From Flexithrix dorotheae DSM 6795 (GTDB taxonomy: Bacteria; Bacteroidota; Bacteroidia; Cytophagales; Flammeovirgaceae): a stretch of DNA of 64,000 nucleotides. The stretch is from the NCBI RefSeq assembly GCF_000379765.1, contig NZ_KB903487.1, positions 1 to 64,000 of the forward strand, written 5' to 3'. The notes beneath the pieces were generated by a model, which searched no databases, was not told the DNA's origin, and saw only the letters and a list, made by a program, of their open reading frames with translations. Of the stretch, positions 1-7,720 are shown piece by piece. The stretch's first letter is position 1, and every line of letters starts with the position of its first letter. Both the position numbers and the translations under genes were made by a program.

Positions 1-129
1 CAAGGCCATATACTGATTGACAGTATTGCGGCTGATACCCAGGGTTTTTCCGATTTTACGGTTACTCAACCCATCTAAATGTAGCGTAATAATTTGTTTT
101 AAATCCATAGGATCAAGTTTATTTGCCAT
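1..129 (-). CDS. istA: IS21-family transposase IstA, N-terminal fragment (runs off window)
   Basis: The first 43 codons of a protein that continues off the left edge. The start is the ATG whose complement ends at 129. The residues LDGLSNRKIGKTLGISRNTV form a helix-turn-helix of the kind at the N-terminus of IS21-family IstA transposases, which binds the repeats at the element's ends. The repeat array immediately upstream (182-294) fits this. The DDE catalytic domain and the partner istB lie outside the window, so whether the element is intact cannot be judged. The HTH is seen directly; the family follows from HTH plus repeat array. Confidence 0.75.
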   Translation of the reverse strand, partial: MANKLDPMDLKQIITLHLDGLSNRKIGKTLGISRNTVNQYMAL

Positions 130-300
130 ATCACTGTCTTTTTTTTCAGCGATATAACACATTATACCTGATCTTTTAAAGTGGCACAGTTTAATCCGAA
201 ACCGATGGCACAACTTAATCCGAAAATGGCACAGTTTGAACCGAAATTACTGGCACGGTTCACTCCGTTTTTACTGGCACTGTTTAATCCGGTTTATCCA
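130..300. mobile_element. Terminal region of the IS21-type insertion sequence
   Basis: Non-coding end of the element upstream of istA. It holds five degenerate 20-bp repeats and appears to finish at about 300, where the element's outer end would read 5'-TGGATAAACCGG on the minus strand, giving the TG...CA termini usual for IS21 elements. The exact border is inferred, because the other end and the target duplication are outside the window. Confidence 0.65.
182..294. repeat. Five tandem-like 20-bp repeats, likely transposase binding sites
   Basis: Copies of the consensus TGGCACNGTTTAATCCG start at 182, 206, 227, 251 and 275, all in the same orientation, with steps of 24, 21, 24 and 24 bp. IS21-family ends are known to carry several such repeats that bind IstA. 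The outermost copy (275-294) also provides the stop codon of the interrupted membrane-protein gene. Confidence 0.8.
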
Positions 301-601
301 CATAGAAAAAAGGTAAGGAAATGGACGACAAAACCAGAACACCTGAAGAAATATTGATATTGTATTTAATTAGCTGAGCATATTTTTCCCTTTTGAACAA
401 ACAAAATGTTGAAACAATTAAAAAGGGAAGAAAAGCAGGAATCATCAATAAAACATTGAAAATACCCATGGGGCTATCCCTCAAAGAAAAATCGGAAATT
501 AAAATGAAGCTTATAGTAAAGCCAATTAATTGGTAAATGCTGAGGTACTTATTTATCCTTTTCAGGTTCATAGTTTGCCATAAAACCTGGTTTTTATTCA
601 T
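284..601 (-). pseudogene. Small membrane protein truncated by the IS insertion
   Basis: About 105 residues with two or three hydrophobic stretches (YLSIYQLIGFTISFILI, NVLLMIPAFLPFLIVSTFCLF, GVLVLSSISLPFF). The last codons, VDKPD and the TAA, lie in the IS terminus, so the native C-terminus has been replaced. The chosen ATG at 601 overlaps the stop of the upstream RDD gene by 8 nt, which suggests translational coupling. An in-frame ATG at 634 would overlap further and is less likely. I do not recognise a family. Confidence 0.6.
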
Positions 602-1094
602 AATCGCCAATATCTCTCCAGTCATTATCTTCAATCACTTTGGTTTGAGACCAGCTGTCATGCCATCCCTTTGAATCTTCTCCCAAAAAAGAAAAAATTT
701 CAAATGGAACTAACCTTATCAAATTTCTTTTTATTGAGGTATTCAAATCTATCCTCCTATTGTCAATTGTAACAGCACGAGTTTTGGTTAATAGTTTTCC
801 CAATGTCTTTCCCTTAAAAAGGTATTCCTGAAAAGTGTAATAGGCTGTGATTACTACTAATCCAGTAAGCCATTCCAGTATTTTTGCCTCTGCACTTATT
901 GTTTCTTCTTCTAAAAAATCTTCATTTCCATAAGCAACGGCTAAAACACCAATGATTATTCCGATTATTGAAGAAAAAATAAGGTAGCCTATCAAATCAA
1001 TTATATAATTCCCAAATCGTTTCCCCTTACTTGCTATTGTATAAGTTCGCTCAGGATTATCTCTGCCTTCTAAATAATCAAGTACATCGTCCAT
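594..1094 (-). CDS. RDD-family membrane protein
   Basis: About 166 residues. The segment ASKGKRFGNYIIDLIGYLIF holds the R...D pattern at the start of the first membrane helix that defines RDD proteins. A second and third helix follow (FSSIIGIIIGVLAVAYG, WLTGLVVITAYYTFQEYLF), then the motif KGKTLGKLLTKTRAV that is also typical of the family. The start MDDVLDYLE at 1094 is preferred over an upstream ATG at 1169, which would add an atypical basic extension. Function is unknown, though some RDD proteins act in ion transport. The downstream partner gene is the one cut by the IS. Confidence 0.8.
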   Translation of the reverse strand: MDDVLDYLEGRDNPERTYTIASKGKRFGNYIIDLIGYLIFSSIIGIIIGVLAVAYGNEDFLEEETISAEAKILEWLTGLVVITAYYTFQEYLFKGKTLGKLLTKTRAVTIDNRRIDLNTSIKRNLIRLVPFEIFSFLGEDSKGWHDSWSQTKVIEDNDWRDIGDYE

Positions 1095-1273
1095 TATGTG
1101 TTTTTTAATGTTGCTAAAGAATTGAATTAGGATATATCTAAATTTATTAATGATAAATTGTATTTGCAATAATTATGTTTTTATTATTCTGTAAAGTATG
1201 GTTAAAGGAGTTTAATGTTCTGATTGAAATATTTGATGCTTCCCAAAGATACCAAACATTAAATGGTTGAATT

Positions 1274-2851
1274 CTATTCTTCTCCAATACAAATCAAATG
1301 CTTTAAAGTACGGTGATATAGTTTCCCATTGGCAAATGATGGTGTATTCACCGACCAGGTTTCCCCTTTCGGCCCAAGGTCATTCAGACTGATAAAAGCA
1401 GTTTCATCAAAATCTTCTGTGGAGGCATCAATACAGTAAGTCAGGCCTAACATGGTGGTAAAGAAAATTTTATCATTAATGGCTATCGGGTTGCCATTGA
1501 AGTTCCAATGCCAGCCATCTCTTCGTGACCGCTTATCGTGGGCAACATCCAGACCTTTATTATTAATATTTGTGGTAGTGAGTTCGGTATTCCAGATATA
1601 GGACTTCTGACCATTATTATAAGCCACCTGAACCGGAACTTGCAAGTAAGTTGTTTTTCCTGTTTTTAAGTCCACTCTGCCAATGGAATATTCAGGTCCA
1701 ATATTTTTGCGATACTTTCCCCTTTTAAAACAAAGGAAAAAAAGCTTGTCATTTACGATAATATTAGTGAACCAGGCTGGAAAAACATTTAGTTCAAAAT
1801 CTTGCTGAATATCAATGTTTTCCTGTAAATCATACTTTCCTGTAGAATCATTATAGCTCCTGATATCTACACCGGATGTCAGGGAGATTTTCCTTTGTAA
1901 TTCCCCGGTTTTGGCATTAATAAGATGGATTACGCATTCTTTCTCTGTATACCAGACTGCATAATCCTTATTCCAGGTGGCATGATATAGTGCTAAGCCT
2001 TCATCGGTTTGATACTGCCAAATGGTTTTCCCGTTTTCCAGATCTATTAAAGAATATCCTGTAGGTTTTTCAGGAACTTGATGATGCCCTCCTCTTCCTA
2101 TCATTAAAGCCGATTTCCCTTTTTCAGTTTTGCCAAAAAATGGCGTATTGTAGTGGGTAAGGGCATCTTCGGAAATCCATAAAACTTTTCCTGTAAGTTT
2201 GTCGAGACCATAAATATAATTCCAGCCATAAACCCTTTTTCCATCCTTTTCCCAGTAGGTTTCCATATTCAGAATGGTATTGCTATCAAGAAGTGGCTCA
2301 AATTGTTTGTTGAAGGGAAAATGCACACTTTCTAATTCCTCCACAGGTTTCCAGGTTCTTTCCCATTGTTTGTTTCCCTCAAAATCGAAACAGGAAAGGT
2401 TGCCACTGGCATTATAAAACCAGACATGTTTACCATCCGTGACCGGGCCTGGGGTAGAAGAATCACTAAATCCAGACATGTATTCTGATTTCACACTTCC
2501 TTTCAGTTCGTTTTCCCAAAGTATTTTTCTCTCCTTGGCATCCAGGCAAAGTGCCAGGATATCTGCACCTTTTATTTCCTTCTGTTCTTCTTCTAAATGA
2601 TTGAGGGGTTTCATGACGGTCAGGAAAATTCTGTCCTCCCAAACGGTAATACCACTTTGTCCGCCTTCAGGCAGTTCTGCTTTCCAAAGAATGTTTTCCC
2701 CGGTAGTGACACTAAATGCTGTGGGAACAGGATCATTTGTAGTGACAGTCCAGTTGCCATTTGGCCCGGCAGGCTGAGGCCAGTTGTTTTCATTTCCTTT
2801 TGGAGCACATGACCATAGCAATAGGAAAATAAGAAGTGAAAAAAGTTTCAT
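1274..2851 (-). CDS. PQQ-like beta-propeller lipoprotein
   Basis: 525 residues with an N-terminal lipoprotein signal (LLIFLLLWSC, lipid-anchored Cys at about 15). The mature protein begins with NNWPQPAGPNGNW, like the WPQWRGPN start of many secreted PQQ-like propellers. Blade motifs such as GKVLWISED, GKTIWQY and GELQRKISL recur about every 50-60 residues. Such proteins fold like BamB or quinoprotein dehydrogenases but usually lack the dehydrogenase catalytic site, so an enzyme activity should not be assumed. Probable location is the periplasm or outer membrane. It is monocistronic, with 422 nt of non-coding DNA before the next coding region in its direction. Confidence 0.8.
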   Translation of the reverse strand: MKLFSLLIFLLLWSCAPKGNENNWPQPAGPNGNWTVTTNDPVPTAFSVTTGENILWKAELPEGGQSGITVWEDRIFLTVMKPLNHLEEEQKEIKGADILALCLDAKERKILWENELKGSVKSEYMSGFSDSSTPGPVTDGKHVWFYNASGNLSCFDFEGNKQWERTWKPVEELESVHFPFNKQFEPLLDSNTILNMETYWEKDGKRVYGWNYIYGLDKLTGKVLWISEDALTHYNTPFFGKTEKGKSALMIGRGGHHQVPEKPTGYSLIDLENGKTIWQYQTDEGLALYHATWNKDYAVWYTEKECVIHLINAKTGELQRKISLTSGVDIRSYNDSTGKYDLQENIDIQQDFELNVFPAWFTNIIVNDKLFFLCFKRGKYRKNIGPEYSIGRVDLKTGKTTYLQVPVQVAYNNGQKSYIWNTELTTTNINNKGLDVAHDKRSRRDGWHWNFNGNPIAINDKIFFTTMLGLTYCIDASTEDFDETAFISLNDLGPKGETWSVNTPSFANGKLYHRTLKHLICIGEE

Positions 2852-3298
2852 AAAATGAGTTTATTTGTAGTAATTTAGTAGGGTTTCCACACCAAAAAGT
2901 AAAAGCTTATTTTTGGAAGTTTTAGCACCTTTTTAGATTTTATTAATGACTTTTCACCCAAAACTTCAATATTAAAATATAAGCAAAGGATGATAAATTA
3001 GCTTTTGTCTATTTTTCCAGTCGATGAAAAATAGACGAAAAAATCTTGCCTTCAAAAAGGTTTTCCGAGAAATTTAAGTAGGTATCTGCAATCCTTTCTC
3101 TCTAGGGACTTGAAAAAAATTATCAGTACCTGATAGTCTTTCCCCCACTAATTTTGAAGGCGTTTTACCTAATTTACACCATTATCATAAAATGGTTTTT
3201 TTTAATGAAAAGCAAAAAAAGCTTTACCTTCTTTTGGAGTACCTTAGTAAATTTTGGTGCGGAAACCTTAGTAATTTAGGTGAAAAATGTGAGATAAG
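2852..3298. other. 447-bp intergenic segment bounded by an inverted repeat
   Basis: No convincing ORF. A 16-nt arm GGTTTCCACACCAAAA (2882-2897) is repeated in inverse orientation at 3252-3267 with one mismatch, and weaker complementarity extends outward for about 14-18 nt on each side. The 10-mer ACCTTAGTAA occurs twice in direct orientation (3241-3250 and 3265-3274) at the right arm. The segment could be a miniature non-autonomous element. Confidence 0.5.
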
Positions 3299-4171
3299 TT
3301 AGAGTTTTGTTAAGGACATTATTCTCTTATAATCAGCTTCTAATTGGTTAATTTCCCTAGCCCGATTTCCTTTTTCCTTTAGCATATCCACAGTCTTATT
3401 GATTTCTTCCATTGCATTATCATAAAGCTTCAGTTTTTCGTAAATCCTTATTTTAAGATTTCTAGCCCATTCGTTTTGCTCATCTAATTCAATAGCCTTT
3501 TCAGCTAATTGTAATGCCAAAGCGAAATCTTTACTTTGATAAATTAAAAACTCTACAGCACCAGCATAAATATCCGAATCCTTATGAAGTCCGGTCAGTA
3601 ATTTTTCTTCAATTAATTTTTCAATTTCCTCATTGGTGGAAGTTTCAATATCAAAATGTAACTGAATATTTGCCCAGGAAATGTACAATTTCGAGTTGTT
3701 ATTGATTAGCTCGATATCGAATGTTAATGTCTCATAGAACCTGGGTGATTCATAAGAACTAACCGAAAATCTGGCAACATCCTTTTTATAATCGTAGTCA
3801 TAACTGCCATAAAGCGTAGTATCTGTATTTAAAATAACCATCCATTCTACAGGGTTTGGGATGGTAAACAAAGAGTAATTCCCGGCTGGAATTGCCTGAC
3901 CACCCACAATTACTGGTTTGTTGAAATTAATTTTTGTACAATATCCGGCTCCAGTTCGCCACACTTTATTCCAGGGCACTAATTCTCCTTCTCCAAAAAT
4001 CTTTCTGTTTCTAACTGAAGGTCTTTCATAGTCGATTTCAATTAAAGTATTTCCTACTACCTGGGAAATATTCCCTTTTGGGCTTAAAGAAGGATAAGGA
4101 TACTCCTCTTCCTGAGCAGATAATTGGAGGCTTAATAAAACGAAGCAAAAAATAAGTATTTGGGTTTTCAT
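3299..4171 (-). CDS. DUF2911 domain protein with C-terminal TPR-like helices
   Basis: 290 residues. A signal peptide (residues 1-19, ending QLSAQ) suggests export. Residues about 25-170 match the DUF2911 pattern: SPKGNISQVVGNT, IDYERPSVRNRKIFGE, LVPWNKVWRTGA and GNYSLFTIPN. The C-terminal 90 residues are helical, with TPR-like repeats (FALALQLAEKAIELDEQNEWA, KLYDNAMEEINKTVD). DUF2911 proteins are common exported proteins in Bacteroidota with no known activity. It is probably transcribed alone. Confidence 0.85.
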   Translation of the reverse strand: MKTQILIFCFVLLSLQLSAQEEEYPYPSLSPKGNISQVVGNTLIEIDYERPSVRNRKIFGEGELVPWNKVWRTGAGYCTKINFNKPVIVGGQAIPAGNYSLFTIPNPVEWMVILNTDTTLYGSYDYDYKKDVARFSVSSYESPRFYETLTFDIELINNNSKLYISWANIQLHFDIETSTNEEIEKLIEEKLLTGLHKDSDIYAGAVEFLIYQSKDFALALQLAEKAIELDEQNEWARNLKIRIYEKLKLYDNAMEEINKTVDMLKEKGNRAREINQLEADYKRIMSLTKL

Positions 4172-4276
4172 TCTTTATGGCAAATATTTGAGATAAAAAA
4201 TATTTGCCTTAAGTTACCGACTTCATGAAAGAATTTCCAAACGATGAATAACCATTAGGATATCTTTAACAAAATC

Positions 4277-4696
4277 TCAGTTTTTTACTAAAGTCTTTAG
4301 CCTATTGGCTACCCTAAGTTCAATAATAGCCAGCAAAACTACAATTAAAACTTCACCAAGAATATAAGCCCACCCCCACAAAGTGATGATATCAAAATGA
4401 AAGACGGCAAATCCTATCGATAGAAAACAATACAGCATATTAAAAATGGCAATTCCTTTTAATAGCCCTGCGTAATTACTTTTTTCTGTCCGGTAGCTGA
4501 AAAAATCATAAATGGCAAAAAGAACCGGAAAAGCGGCCAGCAGATATAAAGTTGAAGCAGGAATACCAAAAATAGCCTCCAGTTTCACCAATATAATTCC
4601 CAACAAAAACGCAGACGAAATCGCCCCTAAGCCATCTATTAGGAAAAGCTTTTTTGGATTTTCATAAAAGAGACTTGTAGCCTTTTTGAACATCAT
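4277..4696 (-). CDS. Small four-helix membrane protein of unknown function
   Basis: 139 residues, with four hydrophobic segments at about 18-38, 44-62, 77-99 and 104-125, a basic N-terminus (FKKATSLFYENPKKLF) and a basic tail (VANRLKTLVKN). The two adjacent ATGs (4696, 4693) are equivalent choices. I do not recognise a characterised family. The S41 peptidase gene lies 33 nt upstream on the same strand, so the two may be cotranscribed. Confidence 0.65.
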   Translation of the reverse strand: MMFKKATSLFYENPKKLFLIDGLGAISSAFLLGIILVKLEAIFGIPASTLYLLAAFPVLFAIYDFFSYRTEKSNYAGLLKGIAIFNMLYCFLSIGFAVFHFDIITLWGWAYILGEVLIVVLLAIIELRVANRLKTLVKN

Positions 4697-4729
4697 TTTA
4701 TGGTCTTGTGGATCGCCTTGGCTCTTGTT

Positions 4730-6385
4730 TTATAATTCACTTAAAAATTCAATGGCTTTTTCAAGTACTTCATCCCTTCCATCTTTTATTCCCTGAATCG
4801 TAGGTTTCACTTCAATGTCGATTTTAACTCCTTTCCTTTGGGTTTCGGTTCCGTCTGGGTAAAAAATACCAATACCACTTATGGCAGTTTTAAACCCACC
4901 AACCATATCAAATCTACTGACGTTTCCATCTGCTCCGGAGGTCTGACTGCCCAATGTAGTGACATTATCTCCTGTTTGTAAACACATTATTGTGAATTCT
5001 GAATGACTTTGTGAGCTTTCATTGACTAATAAAATAATCTTCCCAAGATACTTCAAATCACCATTAATTCCACATTGGTTTCCATCTCTCCAAATAAATT
5101 TTCCTGGATAATCTAAATCAGGGTAGGTTACTTTGTAAAAGTTATTTTTCTTAGATGAAATATGAAGGATTAATGAATATAAAGTACCTTTTGGATAATT
5201 TCTCAAATCAAAAATAATAGCTTTAGTGTCATTTAAAGCTTCCATAGCCTCCTCCACATCTTTATTCTTAATTACGCCCATATTTATATAGCCAATGTTT
5301 CCCTCAAGCACTTTAAAAGGCTTTCTTTCCTTCTTGTTGAAATTAAAATCCTTTCTCAAATACCTTTTTATGGATTTAGAATGTGTTTTCCCATCTCTTG
5401 TGTACTCGATGTTTATTGAGCCAGAGGAACCCATAAAAATGACATGAGATCCAATATATTTTTTCCTTGAGACATTTGAACCATTGATATATTTTTCCTT
5501 TTCTTTAAAAACTTCCCAGACGTCTTTGTCATCAATTTTTGTAATGACATCACCAACTCTAAGGTCATCGATTCTTGCTAAAGAATCATCATAGAATCGG
5601 GTAAGCACAGCCTTATTATCAATTAGTTTGAACCCGGCAGGGACTAAATAGTATCCCCAAAAACTTTCTGTTATATCGCTGAAAAAATTGGCATGGCTAT
5701 CATCTAAGTTTATGATTAACTCCAGCATTGCCAAATGAAAATCCGTTTCGGATTCCGGATACAAAAATTTTGGAATCATTGTGTTTAAAACTTCCTCCCA
5801 ATCCGTATCAGTCTGGTATTTATAAGGAAAAAAATATTCAACAATATTCCAATATCGGAATAAGGAAAGCAATCTTAAATTTTCATCCTGCCAGTCAAAA
5901 TCCTTGTAGTCAATTTCATTTGTTATTATAATATTTCTAACCCTTTTAGCCTGGGACACATAATGTTTTTTGCCCTGATGTCGATTGTCTTCTATAAATT
6001 TTAACTTTTCGGTAAGATCAGGTGTGAAAAGCTTGTTATTTTCCATCCAGGATAAATCGAAATTTTTACTGAAGTATTCCAATTCCGGCTCATTTCCACA
6101 GTTTTTACATTCCTTTACCTTCCCAAGTCGATCAATCCAGTTAATATAGATTTGAGATAATTGTGTTTTGCTTTCAGCTTCTTTTACCTTGGGTAAAACC
6201 TTAAATAACTCTTCATCCCAATTATACTTTCCCTTAGCCACCGAAGGATGATAATATTTCAAAAACCCCCAAACCTGAGCAGTAGCGGCTAGTTTTTCAG
6301 TTTCTGCTAATTTATCTTTAGCAAAAATAAAGGAATGTGAAACACACAGAATTAAGCATAATAAGGCGGTTTTAATATTTTTCAT
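4730..6385 (-). CDS. S41-family (C-terminal processing type) peptidase
   Basis: About 551 residues with a signal peptide (MKNIKTALLCLILCVSHSFIFA). A helical N-terminal region is followed by a PDZ-like segment (IDDLRVGDVITKIDDKDVWEV), then the S41 core: IGYINMGVIKN, AIIFDLRNYP, and the serine region NESSQSHSEFT followed by LGSQTSGADG. These match tail-specific protease and tricorn-like motifs, with the catalytic Ser in the SQSHSE segment. The ATG at 6385 is preferred over a GTG at 6394. Likely periplasmic. Substrate unknown. Confidence 0.8.
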   Translation of the reverse strand: MKNIKTALLCLILCVSHSFIFAKDKLAETEKLAATAQVWGFLKYYHPSVAKGKYNWDEELFKVLPKVKEAESKTQLSQIYINWIDRLGKVKECKNCGNEPELEYFSKNFDLSWMENNKLFTPDLTEKLKFIEDNRHQGKKHYVSQAKRVRNIIITNEIDYKDFDWQDENLRLLSLFRYWNIVEYFFPYKYQTDTDWEEVLNTMIPKFLYPESETDFHLAMLELIINLDDSHANFFSDITESFWGYYLVPAGFKLIDNKAVLTRFYDDSLARIDDLRVGDVITKIDDKDVWEVFKEKEKYINGSNVSRKKYIGSHVIFMGSSGSINIEYTRDGKTHSKSIKRYLRKDFNFNKKERKPFKVLEGNIGYINMGVIKNKDVEEAMEALNDTKAIIFDLRNYPKGTLYSLILHISSKKNNFYKVTYPDLDYPGKFIWRDGNQCGINGDLKYLGKIILLVNESSQSHSEFTIMCLQTGDNVTTLGSQTSGADGNVSRFDMVGGFKTAISGIGIFYPDGTETQRKGVKIDIEVKPTIQGIKDGRDEVLEKAIEFLSEL

Positions 6386-6530
6386 GAAGAGCACAATTGA
6401 ACTTTAGGTAAAATATAATTTACCATTATTGTAAAAAATAGAATTTTAAGTTAGTGTTTTTCTTTTTAATGTTAATACATGGAAGTGAGTTGCCTTAATG
6501 TCGAAATTATAATTGTTTTTTGAGGTGTTG

Positions 6531-6602
6531 CTTGCTGGTTTCAGTTTAATACCTGCAATGGGATGGTGAAACCTTGGGATAAATTTAAGTTTGTAAATTT
6601 GA
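6531..6602. repeat. 72-bp direct repeat, copy A
   Basis: Starts CTTGCTGGTTTCAGTTTAAT and ends just inside the 3' end of the trypsin-like gene's flank. It matches copy B (7544-7615) at 68 of 72 positions by hand alignment; the four differences are all transitions (T/C, G/A, C/T, T/C). Both copies are in the same orientation and sit on either side of the trypsin-like gene. Confidence 0.9.
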
Positions 6603-6603
6603 T

Positions 6604-7416
6604 CTATGGGACAATTTTTTTGTCTAATTGATTTCCATTAATTATTTCTTCAATTACTCTAGCTTTCCAAATTATTCCCAATTGTGCGTCAAAGTTGTTA
6701 TTTGTAACCAACCTACCTGAGTAAACACCAACAAAACCTTGGATAAGACCTATTTCTGCGCCCTCTGTGGGAAAACCATTTTCAAATCCATGAATGCCTG
6801 TTCTTCGAAAGATTACTGGAGAACCAGACATTCCTGGTCTAGAAGCTGTATCCACAAGTATTTTTGGAAGTTTATCGATGAATAAATCAGGTTCTGTAGC
6901 GATACTTCCTCGCTTCCAAATTGGGAAATTTCCTCCTCCTTTAATTGAATAAGGAAAGCCTAAAATATAAATGTCGTCAGCAATTTCTAATTTATATTCA
7001 TCAAAACATATTTTATTTAAGGGTTTTAGGATAGCTTGAGAGTCATTGGAAAATTTAAGTTCAAGAGCAATAACATCAACTTTTTCGCAATGTTCAGGAT
7101 GTATAAACCATAATGGATTATTGTTTTCGTCATATAAACTGAATGAGAAGTCTTTCCAGAGAATGTGGGGTTTTGTTCTACACAAAAGCTTCAAATTAAT
7201 TCTATCTGGAATTCCTCCATGGCTACTTAAAAACTCTTTTGTATCTGGGTTTCTACCTGTCAAATTGTGCCAATTGGTAATTAAATAATATTTTGATTTT
7301 TTCTCAAAAATAAATCCTGTTCCATTAGCCAGAGTTATCATAGTTTCAGAAAATACCATGGTAATAGGTATTGAGCAATAAGATAGTGGGTTGATTTCTA
7401 CTTTAAGAGGTGGCAT
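6604..7416 (-). CDS. Trypsin-like serine peptidase domain protein, no signal peptide
   Basis: 270 residues with a chymotrypsin-like triad visible: His50 in LITNWHNLTG, Asp114 in KVDVIALEL, and Ser197 in RPGMSGSPVI (GxSGxP). The N-terminus is not hydrophobic, so it is probably cytoplasmic, unlike DegP/HtrA proteins, and there is no PDZ domain. Short trypsin-like proteins of this kind are often found in accessory regions, sometimes with effectors, but no partner is adjacent here. The gene lies alone between two 72-bp direct repeats, which suggests it arrived or was duplicated as a cassette. Target unknown. Confidence 0.75.
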   Translation of the reverse strand: MPPLKVEINPLSYCSIPITMVFSETMITLANGTGFIFEKKSKYYLITNWHNLTGRNPDTKEFLSSHGGIPDRINLKLLCRTKPHILWKDFSFSLYDENNNPLWFIHPEHCEKVDVIALELKFSNDSQAILKPLNKICFDEYKLEIADDIYILGFPYSIKGGGNFPIWKRGSIATEPDLFIDKLPKILVDTASRPGMSGSPVIFRRTGIHGFENGFPTEGAEIGLIQGFVGVYSGRLVTNNNFDAQLGIIWKARVIEEIINGNQLDKKIVP

Positions 7417-7543
7417 TTTTTTGAAATAAGCTGTTGCTCAAATTGTTATTGAATTTTATAAAAAAACCAATTAAATTATTATTTTCCTATAAAACACAAC
7501 TAAAAAATATGGTAATACTTTGTTGATAAAAACAAAAAAAGCA

Positions 7544-7615
7544 CTTGCTGGTTTCAGTTTAATACCCGCAATGGAATGGTGAAATCTTGGGATAAATTTA
7601 AGTTTGTAAACTTGA
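7544..7615. repeat. 72-bp direct repeat, copy B
   Basis: Second copy of the repeat at 6531-6602, in the same orientation, 941 bp downstream of the first. It is followed by a perfect 8-bp palindrome CTTAAGTT-GCA-AACTTAAG (7628-7646) that is absent after copy A. Confidence 0.9.
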
Positions 7616-7659
7616 GAAATTGCTAAGCTTAAGTTGCAAACTTAAGCCAGGAGGGCAGG

Positions 7660-7695
7660 AAGAAAAAAGAAGAGCTGCAGAAAATGCAGCCCCTG
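7660..7695 (-). terminator. Intrinsic terminator of the M16 peptidase gene
   Basis: On the minus strand, GGCTGCA-TTTTC-TGCAGCT is followed by a T-rich run (CTTCTTTTTTCTT), 31 nt past the stop of the gene that ends at 7721. Confidence 0.7.
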
Positions 7696-7720
7696 CTTAG
7701 ATTAAAGTTTTTGTAAATTC

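Noticed and set aside
182-294. CRISPR array
   Set aside because: Repeats are 20 bp with spacers of only 1-5 bp and lie next to a transposase; they are IS ends.
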